From: Planosporangium mesophilum
GTDB taxonomy: Bacteria > Actinomycetota > Actinomycetes > Mycobacteriales > Micromonosporaceae
Reading direction: 5' to 3'
DNA: 64,000 bases
Assembly: GCF_016863255.1 (NCBI RefSeq)
Contig: NZ_BOON01000002.1
Coordinates: 1 to 64,000 of the forward strand
Shown here: piece by piece, positions 30,575-39,340 of the stretch
Position numbering within the stretch: position 1 is the stretch's first letter
Layout: the number at the start of each line of letters is the position of its first letter
Program-made: the position numbers and the translations under genes
The notes under the pieces: model-generated
Told to the model about the DNA's origin: nothing
What the model saw: only the letters and a program-made list of their open reading frames with translations
Databases searched by the model: none

Positions 30575-31774
30575 GTGACGAATCCGACCGTCGTCACGAA
30601 GCGGTCCAGGCGACTCGCCCCGCTCGATGGCCTACGACTGGTGGCGGCCCTGACAGTGGTCTTCTACCACTACATCGGACAGGGCACCCGAGCCTGGGGC
30701 GGGCACACCTCGTACCTGTTCCCCAACGCCCATCCGATCGTGTCGTACGGCTGGACCGGTGTGCAGCTCTTCTTCATCATCAGCGGCTTCGTCATCTGCA
30801 TGAGCGGCTGGGGCCGCTCGCTGGGCGACTTCGTCGTGTCACGGGTGGTCCGGCTGTACCCGGCCTACATCGCCGGTGTCCTGATCACGGCCGCCGTGAT
30901 CACCGCTCTGCCCCTGGTGACCGAGGTGCCGAAGCCCGGGCGGATCCTGGTCAACCTGACGATGCTGCAGGAGCCCCTCGGCGTACGCCACATCGACTCG
31001 GTCTACTGGACGCTCTGGGCCGAAATCCGGTTCTACCTGCTGTTCTCACTGGTCGTCTGGCGCGGCCTCACGTATCGACGGACCGTGCTCTTCTGCGTAC
31101 TGGGTACCGTCGCCGCGGCCGTGGCCAGGGGCACGGACAACCCGGTGGTGCGGATGATGGTCCAGCCGGAGAACCTGAGCTTCTTCATCGGCGGCGTGAC
31201 CATCTATCTGATGTACCGCTTCCGCCCCACCGCGCTGCTCTGGGCCGTCCTGGCGGGCTGCTACCTACTCGGGCACCTGCGGCTGAGCAACAAGCTGGCC
31301 GACATGACCGAGGCGACCGGCGCGCACGGGTCCCCGTGGGTGGTCGGCGGCCTTCTCCTCACCTTCTACCTGCTGATCCTCGGGGTGGCGTTCGGCGGAT
31401 TCGCCTGGGCGAACTGGGGCTGGCTGACCACCGCGGGCGCGCTGACCTACCCCCTGTACCTGCTGCACGAGTACATCGGCTGGACCCTGATCAAGCGCTT
31501 CCAGCAGGCCCTGCCGCACGAGGTGCTCCTGCTCGCCGTGGTGACCGGGATGCTGGTCCTGTCCTGGCTGGTGCACCGGTTCGTCGAGCGGCCGCTGGCA
31601 CCGCGGTTGAAGCGGTGGCTCACGGTCGTCCTGGCGTCGTTGCGCCGCGAGCCGGGTCAGGCGCCGGCGCTGGTGCCGCAGGCTGAGCCCGCGCCGGCCC
31701 CGCGGATCGTCCGCCAGCGGGCGCCGGTCGAGCGCCCTACAGACCCAGCTCCAGCTGAACGCTCTTCGACGTGA
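30575..31774 (+). CDS. Acyltransferase 3 family membrane protein
   Basis: 399-residue integral membrane O-acyltransferase (OafA/YrhL type) with about ten hydrophobic helices. The family R-x10-H motif is present (Arg21 to His32 in LDGLRLVAALTVVFYH). The C-terminal about 45 residues are Pro/Ala/Arg-rich, cytoplasmic and probably disordered. It probably acetylates a surface glycan or an exported small molecule; substrate unknown. The GTG start at 30575 has GGAGA upstream. Its 3' end overlaps the convergent GNAT gene by 38 bp. Confidence 0.88.
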   Translation: MTNPTVVTKRSRRLAPLDGLRLVAALTVVFYHYIGQGTRAWGGHTSYLFPNAHPIVSYGWTGVQLFFIISGFVICMSGWGRSLGDFVVSRVVRLYPAYIAGVLITAAVITALPLVTEVPKPGRILVNLTMLQEPLGVRHIDSVYWTLWAEIRFYLLFSLVVWRGLTYRRTVLFCVLGTVAAAVARGTDNPVVRMMVQPENLSFFIGGVTIYLMYRFRPTALLWAVLAGCYLLGHLRLSNKLADMTEATGAHGSPWVVGGLLLTFYLLILGVAFGGFAWANWGWLTTAGALTYPLYLLHEYIGWTLIKRFQQALPHEVLLLAVVTGMLVLSWLVHRFVERPLAPRLKRWLTVVLASLRREPGQAPALVPQAEPAPAPRIVRQRAPVERPTDPAPAERSST

Positions 31775-32204
31775 AGCCGTTGCGCTCGTAGAAGGCGATC
31801 GCCCGATCGTTGCTGGCGTACGCGGTCACCGACGCCCGCTTCGCGCGCCGGCCCCGCGCCCACTCGAAGAACTGGGCGACCAGCGCGTCGCCCACGCCGG
31901 TACCGCGGTACTCCGGTCGCACGTACATGCTCTCCAGCTCGGCGGTGCGCACCGGCCGTACCGTGGACTCCCGGTTGATCCGGCCCACCAGGCAGCCCGC
32001 GATCACCCCGTCGACCTCCGCCAGCCAGCAGCGGGTGGTCGGCCCGGTGAGCAGGCCGCCGAAGTACTCGTGGCCCTCGCGTCGCGGCCAGTCCAGGTCG
32101 GTGTACGGGTCCCGCTGCCCCGCGTCCTCGGCGAACAGTGCGGCTGACAGCTCCACGACGACGTCGAGGTCCCGCCTACCGGCGGTGCGGATCGTCACGC
32201 CCAT
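31737..32204 (-). CDS. GNAT family N-acetyltransferase
   Basis: 155-residue acetyltransferase. Motif A (MYVRPEYRGTGVGDALVAQF) binds acetyl-CoA, and NDRAIAFYERNGF is the usual C-terminal block. Substrate unknown. ATG at 32204 is chosen because it is the first Met before the fold and leaves 25 bp to the divergent glycosylase gene. The last 38 bp overlap the acyltransferase gene on the other strand. Confidence 0.85.
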   Translation of the reverse strand: MGVTIRTAGRRDLDVVVELSAALFAEDAGQRDPYTDLDWPRREGHEYFGGLLTGPTTRCWLAEVDGVIAGCLVGRINRESTVRPVRTAELESMYVRPEYRGTGVGDALVAQFFEWARGRRAKRASVTAYASNDRAIAFYERNGFTSKSVQLELGL

Positions 32205-32229
32205 GAGGACGATCGTAGAGTCGACAGCT

Positions 32230-33045
32230 GTGCCCGAGGGTGACACCGTCCGGAACACTGCCGAGCTCCTCGGTCGCGCGCTGACCGGGCAGTTGATCCA
32301 GCGCGGCGACTTCCGCGTACCCCGGCTGGCCGGCGCGGACGTCGGCGGCTGGACCGTGGTGGAGTCGGCCAGCCGGGGAAAGCACCTGCTGCTGCGGCTC
32401 GCCACGCCCGACGACGCGCGGTACACCCTGCACTCGCACCTGAGGATGGACGGCGCCTGGCGGGTGTACGCGCCCGGGGAGCGGTGGCGCGGCGGGCGAC
32501 CGCACACGATCCGGGTCGTCCTGCACACGCCCGCCGGTGTCGCCGTCGGGTTCCACCTGCACGAACTGGCGCTGGTACCCACCGCCGAGGAGCACCGGCT
32601 GATCGGACACCTCGGCCCTGACCTGCTGGGCGACGACTGGGATCCGGGCGAGGCGGTACGCCGCCTGCGGGCCCGGCCGGATCGCGCGATCGCGGACGCG
32701 CTGCTCGACCAGCGGGTCCTGGCGGGCATCGGGAACCTGTACAAGGCGGAGACGCTGTTCCTGCGCGGCCTGTCCCCCTGGACGCCGGTCTCCTCCGTGT
32801 ACGACCTGGAGGGCCTGGTCGAGCTGGCGCGGCGGCTGCTGACGGCGAACCTCGGACGCTGGGACCAGGCGACCACCGGCTCGCTGCGGCGGGGCGAGAA
32901 GCAGTGGGTGTTCGAGCGGGCCGGGTCACCGTGCCGGCGCTGCGGTACGACCATCCGCCGGTCGAACGCCGGCGACTACGAGCGGATCACGTACTGGTGC
33001 CCGAGCTGCCAGCCCGGTCCTGCGCCTCCGTCACCCGCTCCATGA
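32230..33045 (+). CDS. nei: Fpg/Nei family DNA glycosylase (Nei2-like)
   Basis: 271-residue bifunctional glycosylase/AP lyase for oxidised bases. After removal of the initiator Met (GTG start), Pro1 and Glu2 of PEGDT are the catalytic nucleophile and acid. Lys50/51 lies in SRGKHLLL, the helix-two-turn-helix contains IGNLYKAETLFL, and a C-terminal CxxC...CxxC zinc finger (CRRCG, CPSC) is intact. PEGDTV points to the endonuclease VIII (Nei) branch rather than MutM. It abuts pspM end to end. Confidence 0.9.
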   Translation: MPEGDTVRNTAELLGRALTGQLIQRGDFRVPRLAGADVGGWTVVESASRGKHLLLRLATPDDARYTLHSHLRMDGAWRVYAPGERWRGGRPHTIRVVLHTPAGVAVGFHLHELALVPTAEEHRLIGHLGPDLLGDDWDPGEAVRRLRARPDRAIADALLDQRVLAGIGNLYKAETLFLRGLSPWTPVSSVYDLEGLVELARRLLTANLGRWDQATTGSLRRGEKQWVFERAGSPCRRCGTTIRRSNAGDYERITYWCPSCQPGPAPPSPAP

Positions 33046-33053
33046 TCACGGAG
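33038..33053. terminator. Palindrome containing both convergent stop codons
   Basis: CTCCATGATCACGGAG is a 16-bp palindrome with one mismatched pair. Its centre TGATCA supplies the TGA of nei (33043-33045) and, on the other strand, the TGA of pspM (33048-33046). It is a minimal shared gene end that could also work as a weak hairpin. Confidence 0.6.
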
Positions 33054-33810
33054 AGAGCGTCGGTCCGGCCGTCCGCAGCTCCGACAGGCCGGCCGCGACG
33101 CCCCGCAGCAGATCGGTCGCCTCGCGCAGCCGGTTGACGGCGCCGTTGCCGGCGGCCGACCGGCCGTCCTCGGCTACGTAGCCGGCCGCCGCGGCGACGA
33201 GCTGCTCGTACGCGGTGACACCGTCGTCGAGCTGGCTCAGCAGCTCGGCGTGGGCGCGGGCGAGCGGCTCGTCGGATGTCAGCCGTACCGCCCGCTCGAC
33301 GCCGGCCGTCCGCTCGGCCAGGTCCCGCAGCGCGCGCTCGGCGGCCACCGCCTCCGCGACCGCCGGCTCGGCCGGGCCACCCAGCCGGCCCGCCAGCGCG
33401 GACAGCGTCGCGGCCGCCCGGTCCAGCCGGTGCCAGGAGGAGAGGACCGAGGTGCCACGCAGCCGTACCCGGTCGCGCTGACGGCGCACCTCGTCGAGGA
33501 CGCCGTCGCCGGCTGGCAGCCGGCGCACGAACGACTCCAGCCGCTGCCGGCTGCGCTCGGCCGCGAGCGCCGGGTCCGGCGGGGGCGGGGCGGGCAGCGC
33601 GGCGAACGCGCGGGCCTCGGTCCAGCGCAGGCCGGCCAGGGCGATCGAGCCGCCGGCCGCGGCGGCCCAGAGCGCGTCGGGCAGGCCGAGCCCGTGGTAC
33701 GGCAGGAGTACGGCGGCCGCGCCGGTGAAGAGGCCGGCGCGGACCGTCCAGCCGCGTGCGGAGCGGCGCAGTCGGTGCAGCCGCTTGAAGTGCTTCGTCC
33801 GCGGATCCAC
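33046..33810 (-). CDS. pspM: PspM-like membrane protein of the phage-shock cluster
   Basis: 254-residue protein with two N-terminal hydrophobic helices (about 20-60) preceded by a basic segment (KHFKRLHRLRRSARG), then a helical, Arg/Ala/Glu-rich cytoplasmic region. The position directly after pspA and the topology match PspM (Rv2743c) of the mycobacterial ClgR-PspA-PspM-PspN system, where PspM helps recruit PspA to the membrane. Sequence resemblance is judged from architecture only, so the symbol is provisional. The gap to pspA is 45 bp; no PspN-like gene follows. Confidence 0.72.
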   Translation of the reverse strand: MDPRTKHFKRLHRLRRSARGWTVRAGLFTGAAAVLLPYHGLGLPDALWAAAAGGSIALAGLRWTEARAFAALPAPPPPDPALAAERSRQRLESFVRRLPAGDGVLDEVRRQRDRVRLRGTSVLSSWHRLDRAAATLSALAGRLGGPAEPAVAEAVAAERALRDLAERTAGVERAVRLTSDEPLARAHAELLSQLDDGVTAYEQLVAAAAGYVAEDGRSAAGNGAVNRLREATDLLRGVAAGLSELRTAGPTLSP

Positions 33811-33855
33811 CAGCTGCCTCCCTCGTCTTGCGCCGTCCCGCGTCCGCCGTCCCGC

Positions 33856-34716
33856 TCAGCCCGTCGAGGCGGCGTCGCCGGTCGGCTTGTCCTTGGCCAT
33901 GTTGGCCCGGATCTCGTCCAGCCGGGCGACACCGGGGGTGTCCTTGGCCGCACCCGGCCCGACGGCCTGCTGGGGGGAGGGCCCGGCGAGCTGCTCGCCG
34001 GCCATGCTGGCGCGGATCTGATCCAGCCGGGACGCGCCCGCCATGTCCAGGCTCGACTTCTGCACCTCCAGCATGCGCCCCTCGACGGAGTTGGAGGCCA
34101 GCTCGGCGCGGCCCATCGCGTTGGCGTAGCGCCGCTCGATCTTCTCCCGTACCTCCTCGAGCGAGGGGGTGTTGCCGGGCGCGGCGAGCGAGCTCATCGA
34201 CTCCAGCGAGCGGGCGACGGTCTCCTGCATCTTGGCCTGCTCGAGCTGGCTGAGCAGCCGGGTGCGCTCGGCGATCTTCTGCTGGAGGATCATCGAGTTG
34301 TTCTCGACCGCCTGGCGCGCCTGGGTGGCGGCGTTCAGCGCCTGGTCGTGGAGGGTCTTGAGGTCCTCCATCGACTGCTCGCCGGCGACCAGCTGGGTGG
34401 CGAACGTCTGCGCCGTGTTCTCGTAGCGCGTCGCCTCCTGCTCGTTGCCCTCGGCGCGCGCCTTGTCTGCCAGCACCAGCGCCTGGCGGGCCGAGCCCTG
34501 CAGCTTCTCCACCTCGGCCATCTGGCGGGACAGCTTCATCTCCAGCTGGCGCTGGTTGCCGATGACGGCAGCGGCCTGCTGGACGAGGGCCTGGTGCTGG
34601 CGCTGCGCATCCTCGATCGCCTGCTGGATCTGCACCTTCGGATCGGCGTACTCGTCGATCTTGGCGCCGAACAGCGCCATGAGGTATCGCCAGCCCTTAG
34701 CGAACGGATTCGCCAT
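33856..34716 (-). CDS. pspA: Phage shock protein A (PspA/IM30, ESCRT-III-like)
   Basis: 286-residue coiled-coil protein that binds stressed membranes. The N-terminus ([38 protein letters not shown]-like, read in two parts) and the continuous helices to about residue 215 are typical of PspA/Vipp1. The C-terminal about 50 residues contain a duplicated block: [12 protein letters not shown] and [12 protein letters not shown], separated by a Pro/Gly-rich linker. A Vipp1-like repeat of this sort is unusual. The preceding gene on the same strand ends in a hairpin 180 bp upstream, so pspA may have its own promoter. Confidence 0.93.
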   Translation of the reverse strand: MANPFAKGWRYLMALFGAKIDEYADPKVQIQQAIEDAQRQHQALVQQAAAVIGNQRQLEMKLSRQMAEVEKLQGSARQALVLADKARAEGNEQEATRYENTAQTFATQLVAGEQSMEDLKTLHDQALNAATQARQAVENNSMILQQKIAERTRLLSQLEQAKMQETVARSLESMSSLAAPGNTPSLEEVREKIERRYANAMGRAELASNSVEGRMLEVQKSSLDMAGASRLDQIRASMAGEQLAGPSPQQAVGPGAAKDTPGVARLDEIRANMAKDKPTGDAASTG

Positions 34717-34898
34717 GTCTCAAGGTTCCTCTCTGCGGCTATGTCTCGCCGTGGTGGATCGCGGTCGGCCACGACCGCCGTGACCCGGGCGGTCGGATCG
34801 ACCGTCCTGACGCGGCGCCGGCAATTCTCGTGTGAACGTGCCTCCATCGTCGCAGGTACGCGCCAGAGCGTCACGGGCCCTACCGCGGATCCGGCACG

Positions 34899-34946
34899 GA
34901 TCTTGGAGACTTTCGCACCGATAGTGGTGCCAAACTCTCCAGGATT
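34899..34946 (-). terminator. Hairpin between the coiled-coil gene and pspA
   Basis: Arms 34899-34919 and 34925-34946 pair at about 17 of 21 positions around a short loop (GATAG). It lies 14-60 bp after the stop of the gene ending at 34960. The arm sequence GATCTTGGAG / AATCCTGGAG resembles that of the gluD-rny terminator. Confidence 0.7.
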
Positions 34947-34959
34947 GCGGGGAAGACGG

Positions 34960-35778
34960 CTACGACGTGGGCGGCAGCCCGCCCACGTCGTAGCCGAGCG
35001 CCGTCCGGGACAGCCGCTCGACCTCGGCCAGGCCGGCCCGCATTCCCTCCAGGTCGCCGGTCAGCTCGGCGAGCCGGGTCGTGGTCAGCATCCCGCCGCC
35101 CGTGGTGGCGTGCAGCGCGAGCAGCTCTGCCACCCGGGTCACCAGGCCCTCCAGCCCGAGGGCTGCCGATTGCATCCGGGCCAGGAGCGTCTCCCGGGCG
35201 TCGGCGAGCCGGCGCGCCACCTCCAACTGGTCGGCGACGGCCCGCAGGGCCCGCTCCCGCTCCTCACGCAGCGGGCCGGCCGGCAGCCCGGGTAGCCCAC
35301 GCTGGATCGCGGTGTGGTCGTGGCGCAGCCGCTCTCCAGGGATGGTGGCGATCGTCTGCTCGAGCAGCGTCACCTCGCCGGCGAACCGCCGCAGGTCGGC
35401 CAGCACCCCGGCCGCCTGGTCGTCGACGTCGCCGATCTGGCCGCGCAGCGTCTGGTCGCGCGGCGACTCCGTCTGCCGGCGCAGCGTGTCGACCGCCCGC
35501 TCGGCCCGGCGCAGCCACCGCTCGGCGTCGCTGCCCCGCGGCGGTACGGGCAGCCGGGGATCGGACTCGGACGCGGGCGACGGTCGTGTGCCGGAGTCGG
35601 TGAGCACGCCGAGCCCCACCCGCACCGCGTAGACCACGCCCGCGACGCCGAGCCCGACCGGTACGCCGACCAGCAGCCCGGCCGGGGCCAGCGCACCGGT
35701 GACGGCCGCGCCCAGCCCACCGAGCAGCCCCGCGGCGACGATGCCCCAGGGCTCGGTCAGATGTTGCCTCACAGCCAT
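34960..35778 (-). CDS. Membrane-anchored coiled-coil protein, function unknown
   Basis: 272 residues. Two adjacent hydrophobic segments (about 10-30 and 33-58) form a hairpin anchor, then a Pro/Ser-rich linker (about 62-80), then a mainly helical cytoplasmic region rich in Arg, Leu and Glu with heptad-like patterns (about 85-265). I do not recognise a named family. It starts 11 bp after the upstream VWA gene and is surely co-transcribed with it. Topology and position next to pspA suggest an envelope-stress partner. The general layout resembles that of PspM, although the sequences are not obviously alike. Confidence 0.8.
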   Translation of the reverse strand: MAVRQHLTEPWGIVAAGLLGGLGAAVTGALAPAGLLVGVPVGLGVAGVVYAVRVGLGVLTDSGTRPSPASESDPRLPVPPRGSDAERWLRRAERAVDTLRRQTESPRDQTLRGQIGDVDDQAAGVLADLRRFAGEVTLLEQTIATIPGERLRHDHTAIQRGLPGLPAGPLREERERALRAVADQLEVARRLADARETLLARMQSAALGLEGLVTRVAELLALHATTGGGMLTTTRLAELTGDLEGMRAGLAEVERLSRTALGYDVGGLPPTS

Positions 35779-35789
35779 CCGTCGACCCG

Positions 35790-37604
35790 TCAGAAGTTGC
35801 TGATCACGTTGACGAGAACGCTGTCGATGCTGATCGGGTTGCGCGCGTCGTACGCCGCCGCCCGTGAGGACGACGAGATCCGCTTGAGCGTGTCCAGGTC
35901 GGCCTTGTCCCCGTACGCGATCGTGAAGACCCGGACCGAGTTCTCCAGGTTCGAGGCGTCGAGATCACGCAGCAGACCGTTCAGGTCGCTGTCCTTGTTG
36001 TACTCGTTCTTGCCGTCGGTGAGCAGCACTACCGCGTTGATGCGGTCCGGTGTGGCGGCGGAGAGCAGCTTCTGCTGCGCCGCGCGGGTCGTCGCGTACA
36101 GCGCGGTGCCGCCGTCCGCGGCCATGGAGTTGATCGTCTGCTTGAGCCGGCCCGAGTTGGCGGCGACCGGACCGATCGGCACCTGCTCGGTGTACGGGGT
36201 GCTCGCCCCGCGCACCTCGCTGGAGAAGGTCCACAGTCCGACCTCGTCGTCCGGGGCGAACAGGTCGACCGCCCGCAGCCCCGCCTGCTTGGCCACCTCG
36301 AGCTTCGACTTGCCGTTGGAGGTCAGGTCGCCCATGGAGCCGGACACGTCGAGGACGAGCAGCACCCGGGCCCGCTTGCGCTGGCTGTCCCAGGTCTGGA
36401 GGGCCTTGTCCAGCACCGCCGAGGCGGGCACGTCCAGCGCGTTCAGCTCCTGGCCGGGCAGCAGCCCGTTGGCCTGCGACAGGACGCTGCCCGGCTTGCC
36501 GTCGAAGCTACGGAACGCCGCGTCGGTGAAGCGCCGCTGCCGCTCGGGTGACTGCAGGTACTTCAGGAAGTCCTCGGCGGCGGCCTTCTGCTCGTCGCTG
36601 GCGGTGGCGAGCACCACGTACGGGTTGTCCGAGACGAGGGTGCCCTCCTTCGGGTAGACCGCGACGAGCGGTACCCGTGGCTTCTGTCCCTTGCCGGCGA
36701 GCTTGGGGTCGCCGGTGGGGTTGCCCTGGTTGTAGTCGTAGACCGACTTCTCCTCGACCGCCACCGCGCTGATGTAGTTCATCCCCTGGCCGCGCGCGTC
36801 GGCGGCGGCCAGGTTGCTCAGGAACGTCAGCGTCGTGTCGCCGTAGTGGACGACGCCCGCCTCCACCCCCTTGACGAAGTCCCCGACCTTGGGGTCGGCC
36901 AGGTCGGCCGCGGTGAGGTCGCTGGAGCGCCCGGTGGCGGCGAAGTAGGAGCCGACGGTCGCGTTGAGCCCCGAGGTGGAGTAGTGCGGGTTGGTCTTGC
37001 CCAGCCGGAAGCTGCCCCACTCGGGGTGGCCCACCGCGCCCCAGCCCTTCGGGTCGTTGGTGAGGCCCAGCACGTCCGACCAGCCGAGCGGCTTGCCCGG
37101 CCAGCCGAGCGCCTCGGCCATCGGCTTGGGCATCGCAAGTACCAGCGGGGTCTGCGCGATCGACGCCGGCTTGGCGTCGCCGACCAGGGTGGCACGGTCA
37201 CCGCTGGCGGCGCGCTGGCGCAGCAGCGACACCCAGGACGAGGCGGCCGGGGTCCACACCTGCGGTGGGGGCCCGCCGTCCCGTGCCGGGTCCCAACCCG
37301 CCGCGAGGGCCTCCATCGCCGCACCGGAGGCCTTGCTGACGATCTTCACGTCGGCGCACCGGCCGCCGAACGTCCGGTCGCTGGAGTTGTAGCCGGTGGC
37401 CAGCTCGGTCAGCAGGGCGGACTTCTCACTGGAGGCGGCGACGGTGAGCGCGACGCAGTCGCCACGGCTCGCGCCCGCTCCGCCACCGCTCTTACCGCCC
37501 GGCTTGAGCACCAGGTAGATCCCGATGATCGCAGCCAGGCCGATCACGACGGCCATGACGAGCGGCAGCGGGCTGCGCCGCCGCGGCGAGGTCTCTAACA
37601 CCAC
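35790..37604 (-). CDS. Membrane-anchored solute-binding / VWA domain protein
   Basis: 604 residues. One N-terminal transmembrane helix (about 14-33) precedes a large extracellular part. Residues about 45-400 resemble a family 1-type extracellular solute-binding domain (segments such as GKPLGWSDVLGLTNDPKGWG). Residues about 410-600 form a von Willebrand factor A domain with an intact MIDAS (DVSGS at 419-423, Thr in DGGTALYA, Asp in LLTDGKN). The GTG at 37604 is chosen for the GGAGG 8 nt upstream; an upstream in-frame GTG at 37637 lacks one. It sits between clgR and the coiled-coil gene. Ligand unknown. Confidence 0.85.
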   Translation of the reverse strand: MVLETSPRRRSPLPLVMAVVIGLAAIIGIYLVLKPGGKSGGGAGASRGDCVALTVAASSEKSALLTELATGYNSSDRTFGGRCADVKIVSKASGAAMEALAAGWDPARDGGPPPQVWTPAASSWVSLLRQRAASGDRATLVGDAKPASIAQTPLVLAMPKPMAEALGWPGKPLGWSDVLGLTNDPKGWGAVGHPEWGSFRLGKTNPHYSTSGLNATVGSYFAATGRSSDLTAADLADPKVGDFVKGVEAGVVHYGDTTLTFLSNLAAADARGQGMNYISAVAVEEKSVYDYNQGNPTGDPKLAGKGQKPRVPLVAVYPKEGTLVSDNPYVVLATASDEQKAAAEDFLKYLQSPERQRRFTDAAFRSFDGKPGSVLSQANGLLPGQELNALDVPASAVLDKALQTWDSQRKRARVLLVLDVSGSMGDLTSNGKSKLEVAKQAGLRAVDLFAPDDEVGLWTFSSEVRGASTPYTEQVPIGPVAANSGRLKQTINSMAADGGTALYATTRAAQQKLLSAATPDRINAVVLLTDGKNEYNKDSDLNGLLRDLDASNLENSVRVFTIAYGDKADLDTLKRISSSSRAAAYDARNPISIDSVLVNVISNF

Positions 37605-37688
37605 CAGTGTCGCCTCCGAAGGAGCCGACCGGTCCACACCGGCCGAAGGAACCCTCAGTGTGGCAGGTGGAGGCGAGGATGTGGATCG

Positions 37689-38123
37689 TCAGGCGGCACA
37701 GACAACGTCGCGGTCAGACGACTGCCGACCCGCGCGGGTGGCGCGCAGCGTGGTCTTGAGCGGACCGTCGTGGCTCACCGCCACAGAGACGCGGCCATCG
37801 GTGACCTTGGCCTTGGACGCACGGGCACGCGGCGCGGCAGCGCTCTCCGCGGCACGCTGGTCGACCGGCACGAGCACGCCCGCCATCTGCTCGGCGAGCG
37901 CCATGGTGTCGCTGACCTCGCGTAGCACCTCAGAGAGCTGGGCACCGAGCGCGTCGCAGATCGAGGAGAGCAGCTCGCTGGAGGCTTCCTTCTGACCGCG
38001 CTCGATCTCGGAGAGGTAGCCCAGACTGACGTTGGCCGCGGTCGAAACTTCCCGGAGGGTGCGCTGCTGGGACTGGCGCCGCGCCCGGAGCGCATCGCCA
38101 ATCACCCGACGGAGCAGGACCAT
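37689..38123 (-). CDS. clgR: ClgR-type XRE transcription regulator
   Basis: 144-residue regulator with an N-terminal helix-turn-helix ([23 protein letters not shown], given here as a domain at about 20-45) and the [14 protein letters not shown] segment typical of ClgR. In actinobacteria ClgR activates clp protease genes and, in mycobacteria, the pspA operon. The C-terminus ends VVCAA; ClgR of other actinobacteria is degraded through a C-terminal Ala-Ala by ClpP, which gives feedback. The gene heads the envelope-stress cluster, with the VWA gene starting 84 bp downstream. Confidence 0.88.
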   Translation of the reverse strand: MVLLRRVIGDALRARRQSQQRTLREVSTAANVSLGYLSEIERGQKEASSELLSSICDALGAQLSEVLREVSDTMALAEQMAGVLVPVDQRAAESAAAPRARASKAKVTDGRVSVAVSHDGPLKTTLRATRAGRQSSDRDVVCAA

Positions 38124-38265
38124 CGCACACCCCCCTATTCAGAACTCCCCGTGTACGGGGCGTACCCAGTCATGCAACGGTACCCGGTTTATGCTCCGAC
38201 GACACCCTCCCTTGCCGACCCTCTCCCCCGAAAAGCGGACCCTCGTCGGCCGGGAGTACGACGGT

Positions 38266-38742
38266 TCAGCCGGTGCCGGCGAGCGTCTCCGCGAGCAGGT
38301 CCAGGGCGGCCGCCACGGCGCCGGCCCGGATCTCGGCGCGGTTGCCGTCGAGCGTCATGCCCCGCACCTCTCCCCCGGCCGGTCCCCGGCAGGCCAGGTA
38401 GATCGTGCCTACGGGCACGCCCGCCTGCGGCTCCGGTCCGGCCACGCCGGTGGTCGCCAGGCCCCAGTCGGCGCCGCAGGCCCGCCTCGCGCCGTCGGCC
38501 AGCGCCAGCGCCACGTCCGGGTCGACCGGGCCGCGCTCGTCGAGCAGGTCAGCGGGTACGCCCGCCAGCTCGCGCTTGAGGTCGGTCGCGTACACCACCA
38601 GCCCGCCACGGAACACCGTGCTCGCGCCCGCGATGTCCACGATCGTGGCCGACAGCAGGCCCCCGGTCAGGGACTCCGCCACCGCCAGGGTCTCCCGCCG
38701 CTCGAGCAGCAGCCGCAGTACCGGTCGCGCCAGCTCCGTCAT
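38266..38742 (-). CDS. cinA: CinA C-terminal family protein (nicotinamide-nucleotide amidohydrolase, PncC)
   Basis: 158-residue stand-alone CinA C-terminal domain. AVAESLTGGLLSA carries the nucleophilic Ser, VVYATDLKRELAGV and TTGVAGPEPQAGVPVGTIYLA complete the family blocks. PncC deamidates NMN to nicotinate mononucleotide in NAD recycling. It follows pgsA by 10 bp on the same strand, the usual actinobacterial order rimO-pgsA-cinA-clgR. Confidence 0.92.
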   Translation of the reverse strand: MTELARPVLRLLLERRETLAVAESLTGGLLSATIVDIAGASTVFRGGLVVYATDLKRELAGVPADLLDERGPVDPDVALALADGARRACGADWGLATTGVAGPEPQAGVPVGTIYLACRGPAGGEVRGMTLDGNRAEIRAGAVAAALDLLAETLAGTG

Positions 38743-38752
38743 CCCACTCCAC

Positions 38753-39340
38753 TCACGTTGACGCCGCGCGCCGCAGCCGCAGCGCGCGGGCGACGTAGTC
38801 GATCCCGGTGATCACCGTAACCACGACCGCCAACCACATCACCCCTTGGCCCGCCTGCGCCGCCGGCCCGGACAGCGGCAGCAGGTACCAGGCGATGGCG
38901 AGGATCTGCAGTGCCGTCTTGACCTTGCCGCCGCGGCTCGCCGGGATCACGCCGTGGCGGATCACCCAGAACCGCAGGGCGGTCACCCCGAGCTCGCGGA
39001 CCAGGATGATCGAGGTCGCCCACCAGCTCAGCTGGCCGTACGCCGAGAGCAGCACCAGCGCCGTGCCGGTGAGGGCCTTGTCCGCGATCGGGTCCGCGAC
39101 CTTGCCGAACGAGGTCACCAGGTCCCAGGTACGCGCGATCCAGCCGTCGACGAAGTCGGTCAGCGACGCCACGCTGAACGTCACGCACGCGACGATCCGC
39201 CAGCCCGGCCGGGTCATCCCGGAGGTGACCGTGACCGCCAGGAAGACCGGTACCAGTGCCATCCGCAGAGCCGTCAGGGCGTTGGCGACGTTGAGCAGCG
39301 GTACCTGACGGGCCCGCGCCGATGACGGCTCGACCGTCAC
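38753..39340 (-). CDS. pgsA: CDP-diacylglycerol-glycerol-3-phosphate 3-phosphatidyltransferase
   Basis: 195-residue membrane enzyme that makes phosphatidylglycerophosphate. The CDP-alcohol phosphotransferase signature D-x2-D-G-x2-A-R-x8-G-x3-D-x3-D is complete (Asp62, Asp65, Gly66, Ala69, Arg70, Gly79, Asp83, Asp87). About five to six hydrophobic helices. The GTG start overlaps the rimO stop (GTGA) and is therefore well supported. PgsA versus the related phosphatidylinositol phosphate synthase is decided by the rimO-cinA context. Confidence 0.9.
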   Translation of the reverse strand: MTVEPSSARARQVPLLNVANALTALRMALVPVFLAVTVTSGMTRPGWRIVACVTFSVASLTDFVDGWIARTWDLVTSFGKVADPIADKALTGTALVLLSAYGQLSWWATSIILVRELGVTALRFWVIRHGVIPASRGGKVKTALQILAIAWYLLPLSGPAAQAGQGVMWLAVVVTVITGIDYVARALRLRRAAST

